Positions 1-6,582 are shown, counted from the stretch's first letter. The stretch: 8,537 bases of DNA from Nitrosomonadales bacterium (GCA_016218465.1 JACREA010000058.1:1-8537); one strand, 5' to 3'. The notes: generated by a model not told the origin, from the letters alone. Translations and numbers: made by a program.

Positions 1-25
1 CAACCTGCTCAGGGACCTGAAATGA
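1..25 (+). CDS. ribH: C-terminal end of probable 6,7-dimethyl-8-ribityllumazine synthase (partial)
   Basis: Reading from base 2, an open frame gives N-L-L-R-D-L-K followed by TGA at 23-25. The stop overlaps the nusB start in an ATGA junction at 22-25, which is typical of translationally coupled genes. In proteobacteria the gene just before nusB is very often ribH (lumazine synthase, the penultimate step of riboflavin synthesis), and its C-terminus commonly ends in a similar leucine-rich helix. The identity rests on context and seven residues only. The reading frame is moderately supported; the name is an inference. Confidence 0.5.
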
Positions 26-504
26 GCAATCCTGGCATGGGCAATCTGGCTGCCGGTAATGAGGCAAGAAAAGCGCCGAACAAAAGTCCGCGTCATCGCG
101 CCCGCGAACTTGCCTTGCAGGGAATTTATCAATGGCGGGTCACTTCGGGTGACGAGGCTCAAATTGAGAAACAGATTCATGCCGAAAAAAACCTCGGTCG
201 TTACGACAAGGAATTGTTTTCCACATTGTTGCGCGGCGCATTGAAGCAGCATGCCGCTCTGGAAGCGATGCTCGCACCGTACCTTGACCGGCCAATCGGC
301 GAGCTCAGCTATGTGGAATTCGCGGTGTTGTTGCTGGGCGCGTTCGAATTGTCACAGCACCTCGAAGTGCCCTACAAAGTTGTCATTAACGAGGCGGTGG
401 AGCTGGCCAAAACCTTTGGCGGCATCGATGGGCATAAATATGTCAATGGTGTACTGGACAAGCTGGCGCCTCAAGTGCGCGCGGCAGAAGTCAACGCGGG
501 GTAG
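22..504 (+). CDS. nusB: Transcription antitermination factor NusB
   Basis: A 160-residue cytoplasmic, all-helical RNA-binding protein. In the known family NusB pairs with NusE (ribosomal protein S10), binds boxA RNA and supports antitermination of rRNA operons. Family hallmarks are visible: the basic N-terminal helix RHRARELALQGIYQW (24-38) and the conserved C-terminal block from VPYKVVINEAVELAK (116-130) to HKYVNGVLDK (138-147). The protein is about 20 residues longer than the E. coli form because of a Gly/Asn/Lys-rich N-terminal extension. The ATG at 22 is preferred because AGGGA (11-15) lies six bases upstream and the start overlaps the preceding stop; an in-frame ATG at 37 is a less supported alternative. 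It follows a probable ribH and precedes thiL, the common ribH-nusB-thiL-pgpA order. Confidence 0.96.
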   Translation: MSNPGMGNLAAGNEARKAPNKSPRHRARELALQGIYQWRVTSGDEAQIEKQIHAEKNLGRYDKELFSTLLRGALKQHAALEAMLAPYLDRPIGELSYVEFAVLLLGAFELSQHLEVPYKVVINEAVELAKTFGGIDGHKYVNGVLDKLAPQVRAAEVNAG

Positions 505-518
505 GACTCAAAACCTTG

Positions 519-629
519 TCCGCAGATTACGCAGATTAAATAGATTTAAAACCAACCTCGATCTATTGTGTGCCGACATTTTTTTCACTAACACCAGTTG
601 GCATGAATTAATCTATTTAATCTGCGGAT
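519..629. repeat. MITE-like intergenic inverted repeat between nusB and thiL
   Basis: The 148-base spacer contains a perfect 17-base inverted repeat: CGCAGATTAAATAGATT at 530-546 and its reverse complement at 610-626. The left arm also carries a tandem 9-mer (CGCAGATTA at 521-529 and 530-538) that is present once in the right arm. Allowing that 9-base difference, the outer arms match to the TCCGCAGATTA edge at 519. CCAAC (552-556) and GTTGG (597-601) form a further complementary pair inside. The 7-T run at 579-585 is in the loop, not after a stem, so this is not a standard intrinsic terminator. It contains no convincing ORF. It looks like a small non-autonomous palindromic repeat; the origin is inferred. 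Confidence 0.8.
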
Positions 630-642
630 AACAGGTTCTTCT

Positions 643-646
643 GGAG
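643..646 (+). promoter_or_regulatory. Ribosome binding site deciding the thiL start
   Basis: GGAG lies six bases before the ATG at 653. That spacing favours 653 over the upstream in-frame TTG at 647, which would overlap the Shine-Dalgarno region, and over the ATG at 659. The site lies 17 bases beyond the right arm of the intergenic inverted repeat. Confidence 0.65.
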
Positions 647-652
647 TTGCAC

Positions 653-1627
653 ATGAGCATGTCGGAGTTCGATCTCATCAAGCGTTTCTTCACCCGCGCT
701 ACTCCCGGTGCATTGCTCGGTGTTGGCGACGATGCCGCGCTACTGCAAGTGAGCGATGGCAATGTGCTGGCGGTATCCTGCGACATGCTGGTAAGCGGTA
801 CGCACTTTTTTGCCGATGCCGATCCGTATTTGTTGGGACACAAGACGCTGGCGGTAAATCTGTCCGACATGGCGGCGATGGGTGCGACACCGCGCTGGGC
901 GACTCTGGCGATTGCGCTGCCCCCTAAAGATGGGGGTGGGGCGGACGAGGTGTGGCTGGATAAATTCAGTGCGGGATTTTTCGCGTTGGCGCAACAACAC
1001 GGGGTTGAGTTGATCGGCGGAGATACCACACGCGGGCCGCTCAACTTGTGCGTGACGATAATCGGCGAGGTGCCCGCAGAGCAGGCATTGCGGCGCAGCG
1101 GCGCGCAAATTGGCGATGAAATCTGGGTGTCCGGCAGTTTGGGTGATGCCGCCTTGGCTCTGGCTCATCGGCAAGGACTCACCGTTTTATCCGGAATCGA
1201 GCTCGCCGCTTGTGAGAAGGCATTGCATCAGCCGCAACCGCGTATCGCGCTTGGAATGGCGTTACGCGGTATTGCCAGCAGTGCGATTGATATTTCCGAC
1301 GGGTTGCTCGCCGATCTTGGCCATATACTCGAATCCTCAAACGTCGGCGCACAGCTTGATCTTCTGTCGCTGCCGGTCTCGCCAGGCGTGAGACGCCATT
1401 TCAGCCAGCCGCTTGGAAAACAATGCGCCCTATCAGGCGGGGATGACTATGAGCTGTGCTTTACCGCGCCGCATCAGCGCCATGCCGAGTTGTTGAGTAT
1501 CGCCGCGAAACTCGGTTTGCCACTGACACCTATCGGAGAAATTGTTGCACGACGCGAATGTATCGTGCACGATGCGTCCGGCAAACCGATCAAACTTGAG
1601 ACCAGCGGCTATGACCACTTCCGATGA
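653..1627 (+). CDS. thiL: Thiamine-monophosphate kinase ThiL
   Basis: A 324-residue cytoplasmic enzyme that phosphorylates thiamine monophosphate with ATP to give thiamine diphosphate, the last step of cofactor synthesis. It belongs to the PurM/SelD-like ATP-binding superfamily. The expected motifs occur in order: GVGDDA (23-28), DMLVSGTHF (44-52), NLSDMAAMGATP (69-80), GGDTTRGPL (122-130), DISDGLLADLG (213-223) and SGGDDYELCF (261-270). The Asp-rich sets are the Mg/ATP and substrate ligands in the family. Length is typical. The 3' end overlaps pgpA by 17 bases, suggesting coupled translation. No TPP riboswitch-like leader was recognised upstream; the spacer is occupied by the inverted repeat. 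Confidence 0.96.
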   Translation: MSMSEFDLIKRFFTRATPGALLGVGDDAALLQVSDGNVLAVSCDMLVSGTHFFADADPYLLGHKTLAVNLSDMAAMGATPRWATLAIALPPKDGGGADEVWLDKFSAGFFALAQQHGVELIGGDTTRGPLNLCVTIIGEVPAEQALRRSGAQIGDEIWVSGSLGDAALALAHRQGLTVLSGIELAACEKALHQPQPRIALGMALRGIASSAIDISDGLLADLGHILESSNVGAQLDLLSLPVSPGVRRHFSQPLGKQCALSGGDDYELCFTAPHQRHAELLSIAAKLGLPLTPIGEIVARRECIVHDASGKPIKLETSGYDHFR

Positions 1628-2114
1628 ATTGCATATCAAACCCGGCTGGCGGTTTCTGTTCAGCCACCCGGCGCATCTGCTGTCGTTCGGATTCGGCAGC
1701 GGGCTGGCGCTAAAAGCCCCCGGCACTTTCGGCACGCTGGTTGCCTTTCCGTTGTATTGGGCTCTCTCGCTCCGCCTGACCGATCTGGGGGTTTTGGTCG
1801 TTCTGGTTCTGGCATTCGCCCTTGGCATTTTGATATGCGATAAAACCGGTAAGGCATTGGGCGTCGCCGACTACGGCGGCATCGTGTGGGACGAGATTGT
1901 GGCCTTCATTCTGGTACTGTTATTCACGCCGCCCGGCTGGGCGTGGTCGCTGCTTGCTTTCGTGCTGTTTCGCATTTTCGACATTATCAAACCGCAACCG
2001 ATACGTTATTTCGACAGTAACTGGCATGGCGGGCTTGGGGTAATGTTCGATGATTTGCTGGCCGCCGGCTATGCTTTGTTTTGCATGGCTGTCATAAAAA
2101 GTGTGCTGCCATGA
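1611..2114 (+). CDS. pgpA: Phosphatidylglycerophosphatase A
   Basis: A 167-residue inner-membrane phosphatase that converts phosphatidylglycerophosphate to phosphatidylglycerol. Conserved family blocks are visible: LSFGFGSGLALKAPGTFGTL (24-43), the acidic IVWDE (91-95), FRIFDIIKPQPIRYFD (120-135) and HGGLGVMFDD (139-148). Hydrophobic stretches at about 59-77, 96-108, 111-124 and 148-165 fit a small multi-span protein. The ATG at 1611 is chosen because it gives the usual length and N-terminus; the open frame extends back to 1542, but only as the shadow of thiL. The start lies inside thiL and the stop shares ATGA (2111-2114) with the next gene, so the protein is probably made by coupled translation within the operon. 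Confidence 0.95.
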   Translation: MTTSDELHIKPGWRFLFSHPAHLLSFGFGSGLALKAPGTFGTLVAFPLYWALSLRLTDLGVLVVLVLAFALGILICDKTGKALGVADYGGIVWDEIVAFILVLLFTPPGWAWSLLAFVLFRIFDIIKPQPIRYFDSNWHGGLGVMFDDLLAAGYALFCMAVIKSVLP

Positions 2115-2797
2115 ACCATATCCGATTCCTGATTTTCGTCGCGCTGATCGTCTTATGCCCGCTTGCGAGCGCGGCAGAATTCTCCGGTAAGGTGATTGCC
2201 GTGTTGGACGGCGATACCTTGCTGGTGTTACGGGACGGGCATCCGGTGAAAGTGCGTTTCGCCGAAATTGATGCGCCTGAAAAGGCCCAGCCTTTCGGCA
2301 TGGCGTCAAAGAAGTCATTGTCTGAAATGGTAAAGGGCAAACAGATAAAGGTGGTGAGCCGTGCCGTGGACGATTACGGACGGCTGGTCGCGATGGTATA
2401 CGTTGGCGAGCTCAACGTGAACCACGAACAGGTGAGGCGCGGCATGGCGTGGGAATATTCGCGTTTCCACAGCAATCGCGAGTTGATGGCATTGCAGCAC
2501 GAAGCGCAGCAGGCCAGACGCGGACTCTGGGCGGGAACAGACCCCGTCGAACCTTCGCAATGGCGCAAGCAGCATCCGGGTACATGGGCTGCGCCGCTTC
2601 CCGCTTCCGTTCCATCGACTCCTGCGCCATCCTCTCCAGCGCCAACAGACCAGGCTTGCGGCAAAAAACATTGTTCGGAAATGAACTCATGCGAAGACGC
2701 CATGCATTACTTCTCGATTTGCGGTCAAAAAGCGCTGGACGGCGATGCAGACGGCAAGCCGTGCGAGAAGTTGTGCGCGGATGCTGGAAAGCTTTGA
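2111..2797 (+). CDS. Exported thermonuclease (SNase-like) with C-terminal Excalibur-type domain
   Basis: A 228-residue protein with an N-terminal signal peptide (hydrophobic 5-21; likely cleavage after ASA or ASAA at 21-22). Residues 23-142 form an SNase/OB-fold nuclease domain. By comparison with staphylococcal nuclease the key residues are present: D35 in VLDGDT, R49, D54 and E57 in VRFAEIDAPE, and R91 in DDYGRLVA, so calcium-dependent phosphodiesterase activity is plausible. A Pro/Ser/Ala-rich linker (161-180) leads to a Cys-rich segment (183-222) containing LDGDADGKPCEKLC, which resembles the Excalibur calcium-binding domain. The cysteines could form disulfides in the periplasm or outside the cell. 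The start overlaps the pgpA stop (ATGA). Roles in nutrient scavenging or clearing extracellular DNA are only inference. An ATG-less upstream extension to 2081 was rejected. Confidence 0.88.
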   Translation: MNHIRFLIFVALIVLCPLASAAEFSGKVIAVLDGDTLLVLRDGHPVKVRFAEIDAPEKAQPFGMASKKSLSEMVKGKQIKVVSRAVDDYGRLVAMVYVGELNVNHEQVRRGMAWEYSRFHSNRELMALQHEAQQARRGLWAGTDPVEPSQWRKQHPGTWAAPLPASVPSTPAPSSPAPTDQACGKKHCSEMNSCEDAMHYFSICGQKALDGDADGKPCEKLCADAGKL

Positions 2798-2804
2798 ATT
2801 ACAT

Positions 2805-3551
2805 TTAGTGGCCAGGCTGGGGTTTTGAAGGAAACAGGATCACATTGCATCCTTGCGCATCTACCCGCAAAGCCGAACCCTGCTGGTCCCAATCACCCAA
2901 CACCCAGCGTTCGCAAGCGTGGCCATCCACGACATGCTGGTGGCGGGCGGGACGGTGGGTATGCCCATGTATCAGGCGCGGATAGTGATATTTGCGCAGC
3001 AATGCTGCAACCGCCTCATCGTTCACATCCATGATCGCGCTATCCTTGCTCTGTTTGGCTTCATTGCTGTGCCGGCGCAACTCTTCGATGAAGGCTTTGC
3101 GTGCAGCAAGTGGTTTAGCGAGAAAATCCTTTTGAAATTTCGCATCATGCATTTGATCGCGGTAGCGCAGGTAGTCCACATCATCGGTGCAAAGCGTGTC
3201 GCCGTGACTAAGTAACGTCGGTATGCCATACAAATCCATCAGTGTGGGGTCATCAAGCAGCGTGGCGCGGCATGCTTTCGCCAGAACTTCGCCCATCAAC
3301 AGATCGCGGTTTCCGTGCAGCAGATATACTTTGGTATGGTAGTGCGTGAGGCTGGCCAGGGCGGCAATCACCCGCGAGTGAAATTTATCGTCAAGATCAT
3401 CATCACCTGCCCAATATTCGAACAGATCGCCGAGTATGAAAAGAGCTTCGGCTTTTGAAGCAAACTCGGCGATGAAGTGCTGGAACTCCGCCATGCTGCG
3501 CGGTTGATTGCTGCTCAAATGCAGGTCGGAGATGAATAATGAATGCGGCAT
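2805..3551 (-). CDS. lpxH: UDP-2,3-diacylglucosamine diphosphatase LpxH
   Basis: A 248-residue metallophosphoesterase of lipid A synthesis. It hydrolyses UDP-2,3-diacylglucosamine to lipid X and UMP at the cytoplasmic face of the inner membrane. The metal-binding signatures are all present: D9-x-H11 in FISDLHLS, D42 in LGDLFEYW, HGNRD (79-83), H116 in SHGDTL and HGHTHRP (195-201). Length and order match the E. coli enzyme. The N-terminus MPHSLFISDLHL fits the family. No good Shine-Dalgarno is placed before it: GGAGGAGG occurs about 20 bases upstream, too far for normal use. It is the last gene of the minus-strand unit, and its stop lies only 7 bases from the convergent nuclease gene. Confidence 0.96.
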   Translation of the reverse strand: MPHSLFISDLHLSSNQPRSMAEFQHFIAEFASKAEALFILGDLFEYWAGDDDLDDKFHSRVIAALASLTHYHTKVYLLHGNRDLLMGEVLAKACRATLLDDPTLMDLYGIPTLLSHGDTLCTDDVDYLRYRDQMHDAKFQKDFLAKPLAARKAFIEELRRHSNEAKQSKDSAIMDVNDEAVAALLRKYHYPRLIHGHTHRPARHQHVVDGHACERWVLGDWDQQGSALRVDAQGCNVILFPSKPQPGH

Positions 3552-3583
3552 GGATGGAGAGTTATTGCGGCCTCCTCCGCTTA

Positions 3584-3606
3584 GGCAAGCCCAGGTCGGG
3601 CCTGCC
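3584..3606. other. Stem-loop in the lpxH-cyclophilin spacer
   Basis: GGCAAGCCC (3584-3592) pairs with GGGCCTGCC (3598-3606) across a 5-base loop with one mismatch. It sits in the 73-base gap (3552-3624) between the cyclophilin stop and the lpxH start. There is no adjacent T-run on either strand, so it does not look like an intrinsic terminator. It could be an RNA processing or attenuation site, or chance GC-rich pairing. Confidence 0.35.
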
Positions 3607-3624
3607 GCGGGATGAGGAAAGTAT

Positions 3625-4215
3625 TTACTTCACCACTTCCGCTTTGGTGATGATGACATCTGCTTCAGGCACGTCCTGATGCCCGGCGCGGAAACCGGTC
3701 TTGACTTTGCCTATCGCGTCCACCACTTCCTTGCCTTCTACCACTTTGCCGAAAACGCAGTAGCCCCAGCCATCCTGCCCGGGATAGTCGAGGAAACCGT
3801 TATTTTTGGTATTGATGAAAAATTGTGCGGTGGCGGAATGCGGGTCGTTAGTGCGCGCCATGGCAATAGTGTATTTGTCGTTATTCAAGCCATTGGCGGC
3901 CTCGTTTTTAATCGGTGCTTTTGTGGCTTTCTGCTTCATGCCGGGCTCAAATCCGCCGCCCTGAATCATGAAGTTGTCGATTACCCGATGGAAAATAGTG
4001 TTCGAGAAGAAGCCGCTGTTCACGTAATCCAGGAAATTCTTGACAGTGTTGGGCGCTTTTTCGGCATCCAGTTGCAAAGTGATTGCGCCGAGACTGGTAT
4101 GAAGTTTGACCATGGTTGGTTTTCCTTTGGTTGAAGAGGCTTGAGTTGAAGAATAAGAGGTTTGCGTTGTGAAGCACAAAAGCAGTGCGAACAATGAGGC
4201 GAACAGACGGTTCAT
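3625..4215 (-). CDS. Cyclophilin-type peptidyl-prolyl cis-trans isomerase
   Basis: A 196-residue protein that should catalyse cis-trans isomerisation of prolyl bonds during folding. The cyclophilin core runs from about 35 to 195, with the active-site segments FHRVI (75-79, catalytic Arg77), FMIQGG (83-88, Gln85), SATAQFFIN (127-135) and GWGYCVFGKVV (149-159). The core most resembles E. coli PpiB in length and motifs. Residues 1-23 form a signal-peptide-like hydrophobic leader, implying a periplasmic location. C14 does not sit in a good lipobox. GGAG lies 11 bases before the ATG, at the very end of the transpeptidase gene, which stops 3 bases upstream. A second start at Met35 with its own ribosome-binding-like site would give a 162-residue cytosolic form. 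I leave the symbol blank because ppiA versus ppiB cannot be settled. Confidence 0.93.
   Translation of the reverse strand: MNRLFASLFALLLCFTTQTSYSSTQASSTKGKPTMVKLHTSLGAITLQLDAEKAPNTVKNFLDYVNSGFFSNTIFHRVIDNFMIQGGGFEPGMKQKATKAPIKNEAANGLNNDKYTIAMARTNDPHSATAQFFINTKNNGFLDYPGQDGWGYCVFGKVVEGKEVVDAIGKVKTGFRAGHQDVPEADVIITKAEVVK
4111..4128 (-). promoter_or_regulatory. Possible internal translation start of the cyclophilin gene
   Basis: On the minus strand AAAGGA (4128 down to 4123) precedes an in-frame ATG (4113-4111, Met35) by nine bases. Initiation here would skip the signal peptide and yield a 162-residue protein, close to the length of cytosolic PpiB. The signal is visible; its use is inferred. Confidence 0.35.
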
Positions 4216-4218
4216 TTT

Positions 4219-5388
4219 TTAAGAGGCTCCTTCGTAAATGATTTTCCAGGTATTATTTTGCTTCATCCAGTACTGGCGTTTTTTCATGCGGTTGGACAGG
4301 TTGTTGCTGCTGTAATCCTGCTCGAAATTGACTATCACCAGATCGGGCTGCTCAGGATAGGTGAATAAGCTAACATTCGAAAGGCTGACCTTGATCCAGG
4401 ACTTTGCGCTGTTCACCAGTTGTTTTTGCCTCGCCCACGCAGCATAGTCCATGCTGTCGTTGGAGAAAGTCGGCGCATAGTGTTTCAGGTAAGCGCCAGT
4501 GTCAAGGCTGGACCAATCCTTGCGCCACTGCTCGACTGATCCCAGCAGCTCTGCTCGTCCGTTCTGATCCTGTTCGTTGCTCCAGCTCATCTGGTTGGCA
4601 ATGATAACTGGAGTGATCCCGGCTTTCAGGAACGGCACAAGCCTGCCCAGATCCTCGTTTGCCAATACAACACAGCCGTTGCTGGCGCGAGGCGGGCGGC
4701 TATAGGTATCGCTGGGTGTGCCATGAAGCCAGATACCGCTTCCGGTACGGTTGTTTTTGCGATCCCATTCGTTTGGATAACTGAGCGTGTAGGCCCCTCT
4801 GCCGTAGAAATCAGCAAGTTTTCCCCTGGGTAATTCTGCTTTAATAAAATACACCCCGATGGGTGTGCGCTGGTCGCCTTCGGAGATTTTATCGGTGCCG
4901 AGCTTGCCGATTGTGATGTAGAAGTCGGTGACATAGCGTGGCTCGCCATTCACATTTTCATAAACGTAGAGCGTGGAGCGGCTGGTGTCCACTACCAACG
5001 CATATTTTTGTCCGGCATCCATCTGCCATAAAAAACGTGGTTTAAGCTTTTGATCTGTTTGGGATAGAACGCGATGCAAGCGAACTCGAGCTTCTTCGCG
5101 CAGGTCTTCAATTTCGTCGTGCGGCGCATTTGGAGCGCTGCCAAAATTATCGATCGCGCCAGCTCGCGCCATAAGCAAATCACCTTTGACTAATTGTGCC
5201 AGCTTGAACTTCGGATTGGCCTGCAACAGGCTGTTTACCTCGCTGAGGGCGATATCGAGGTGGCTGTCATTGATGGCCTGCAGGCTTTTCACCAGCTGTG
5301 CCTCTGAACCGGCCGAGCCTGACTCGGCATGTGCAGCGGCTATCAGCACACAGCACAGCAACGAAGAAATTATTGTTGAACGCAACAT
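4219..5388 (-). CDS. L,D-transpeptidase (YkuD domain) with C-terminal NTF2/SnoaL-like domain
   Basis: A 389-residue exported protein. The signal peptide spans about 1-21 (AAAHA before ESGS). Residues 30-115 are helical and TPR-like. A YkuD L,D-transpeptidase domain spans about 128-264, with the catalytic signature WLHGTPSDT (His222) and RASNGCVVL (Ser236, nucleophile Cys239). Such enzymes form 3-3 peptidoglycan cross-links or attach proteins to meso-diaminopimelate. Residues 282-389 form an NTF2/SnoaL-like domain rich in aromatic residues (VEQWRKDWSS; QYWMKQNNTWKIIYEG), similar to the end of the upstream TPR protein. Three bases separate it from the neighbours on each side. No substrate can be assigned, and cross-linking versus anchoring cannot be decided from sequence. 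It belongs to the broad ErfK/YbiS/YcfS/YnhG superfamily. Confidence 0.92.
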   Translation of the reverse strand: MLRSTIISSLLCCVLIAAAHAESGSAGSEAQLVKSLQAINDSHLDIALSEVNSLLQANPKFKLAQLVKGDLLMARAGAIDNFGSAPNAPHDEIEDLREEARVRLHRVLSQTDQKLKPRFLWQMDAGQKYALVVDTSRSTLYVYENVNGEPRYVTDFYITIGKLGTDKISEGDQRTPIGVYFIKAELPRGKLADFYGRGAYTLSYPNEWDRKNNRTGSGIWLHGTPSDTYSRPPRASNGCVVLANEDLGRLVPFLKAGITPVIIANQMSWSNEQDQNGRAELLGSVEQWRKDWSSLDTGAYLKHYAPTFSNDSMDYAAWARQKQLVNSAKSWIKVSLSNVSLFTYPEQPDLVIVNFEQDYSSNNLSNRMKKRQYWMKQNNTWKIIYEGAS

Positions 5389-5391
5389 GGT

Positions 5392-6405
5392 TTACCTGGC
5401 GCGCTCTTCCTGAATCAGCCACCTGTCGCCGGATTTCACCATCAGCAACGTTTTGTTGCCGGAGGCTTTGAGGTGATTGGCCTTGTAGGATTGGCGGAAC
5501 TTTACAGTGGCATGGTTGCTATCGTTGAATTTTACGGTCGCATTGCTAATATCGATGTGGATTGATTTTGGTGCGCTGATGCGCTCCTTGCGAACGGCGC
5601 TCCAGGCAGTGCGGCTTTCGCCGCCAGGTGTATTGAAGTCATCGGCGTAGAAAGACAGGTAACTGTCAACATTCTGGGACGACCATGCGGCAGCCCATGC
5701 GTTGACGGTCGCCAATACTTCGCTGCTTTTGTCCGTAGCGGATCCAGCGCTCTTTTCGGCGGGGGTAAGTCTCATTGCGACAGGTGCGGCAGGCTCTAAA
5801 ATATTTCCCGTTTCTGCAGCAATGGCCGGCGCTGCCCCTTCGGATTTGCTCAGAACAGGATTGCTGCGCGCATGTGCTGCTTTGCCGCGTGTATCGTCGG
5901 CAAACAAATCCTGAATCATCGCCAGTTTGGTTTGCGTCGCGGCGTTGCTGCGGTCCAGTTTCAGGGCGCGGTCGTAAGCCTGGCTGGCCATCTTGGCGTA
6001 GATGTCGCCAAGATTCTCGTGGGCGGTGGCATAGCTGGGGTGAGTGCGTATCGCCATTTCCAGTGCCTGTCTGGCTTTGTCGTATTGGCCCTGGCTGGCG
6101 AGCAGCACGGCAAGGTTGTTATATGGCTCCGGTAGCTCGGGGTAATCGCCGGTCAGGTCGGTGAATATCTTGATCGCTTCGTTTGTGTTGCCTTGCTCGT
6201 TGACGATCAGTCCTTTGAGAAAACGTCCTTGCGCATCTTTCGGTTTTCCGGCGAGAAATGCGTTGATTTTTTCCAGTGCTTGCGCGCTCTGTCCCTGTTT
6301 GAACAGATTGCTGGCGTCTTGCATTTCATCCGCGCCGCCCGGCAAACTGAACGACAGCAGCGCACACAGCGCTGCACTCAGACTGAATCTTTTGTATACA
6401 TTCAT
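5392..6405 (-). CDS. Exported TPR-repeat protein with C-terminal NTF2/SnoaL-like domain
   Basis: A 337-residue protein of unknown specific function. Residues 1-25 form a signal peptide (hydrophobic 8-21). Four TPR-like helix pairs occupy about 28-155; the clearest is PEPYNNLAVLLASQGQYDKA (92-111), and the last repeat (ATAHENLGDIYAKMA onward) is shortened by a few residues. A low-complexity Ala/Ser/Pro-rich linker (about 170-228) leads to an NTF2/SnoaL-like domain (229-337). TPRs usually scaffold protein interactions, so this is probably a periplasmic adaptor. The ATG at 6405 is chosen because it starts directly at the signal peptide; the frame continues to 6450 without a better site. It is the first gene of the minus-strand unit and ends 3 bases before the transpeptidase start, suggesting that the two work together. 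Confidence 0.85.
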   Translation of the reverse strand: MNVYKRFSLSAALCALLSFSLPGGADEMQDASNLFKQGQSAQALEKINAFLAGKPKDAQGRFLKGLIVNEQGNTNEAIKIFTDLTGDYPELPEPYNNLAVLLASQGQYDKARQALEMAIRTHPSYATAHENLGDIYAKMASQAYDRALKLDRSNAATQTKLAMIQDLFADDTRGKAAHARSNPVLSKSEGAAPAIAAETGNILEPAAPVAMRLTPAEKSAGSATDKSSEVLATVNAWAAAWSSQNVDSYLSFYADDFNTPGGESRTAWSAVRKERISAPKSIHIDISNATVKFNDSNHATVKFRQSYKANHLKASGNKTLLMVKSGDRWLIQEERAR

Positions 6406-6582
6406 CGCGTATATTTTTCTTAAAAAGGGGTTATAACGAGACAGCCGCAATCGACAGGCGGCAATTCTACCAAAGAAGACGCGGACTTACACGGATTGCC
6501 TGTACTGTGAACGGATAGCCAGACTCGTGCTGGTTTCGGGTAAAATCGCGTACTTTCCTTGCTGAGTCTTTCCGGATACAAA
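6406..6582. promoter_or_regulatory. Divergent intergenic region with probable promoters for the TPR operon and glnS
   Basis: These 177 bases separate two divergent starts, so at least one promoter per direction is expected. For the minus strand, TATAAC (6435 down to 6430) is a possible -10 about 25 bases before the TPR start, without a good -35. For the plus strand, TAAAAT at 6541-6546 is a possible -10, also with a poor -35. A short inverted repeat, GCCGC (6444-6448) and GCGGC (6458-6462), lies next to the minus-strand element and could be an operator or chance. No convincing ORF or RNA gene was seen. Confidence 0.45.
6541..6546 (+). promoter_or_regulatory. Candidate -10 element for glnS
   Basis: TAAAAT within GGGTAAAATCGCG lies 36 bases before the glnS ATG. 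The hexamer 17 bases upstream (GCCAGA) matches TTGACA poorly, so the call rests mainly on the -10 and its position. Confidence 0.3.

Noticed and set aside
579..585. T-run in the nusB-thiL spacer as an intrinsic terminator
   Set aside because: It lies in the loop of the inverted repeat and does not follow a GC-rich stem.
647..652. TTG start two codons before the chosen thiL start
   Set aside because: It overlaps the spacing region of the GGAG site; the ATG at 653 has ideal spacing.
505..652. TPP riboswitch upstream of thiL
   Set aside because: No recognisable thi-box core such as CTGAGA was seen; the space is occupied by the inverted repeat.
1542..1610. Upstream extension of pgpA
   Set aside because: It is an out-of-frame reading of the thiL 3' end; the ATG at 1611 gives the family-length protein.
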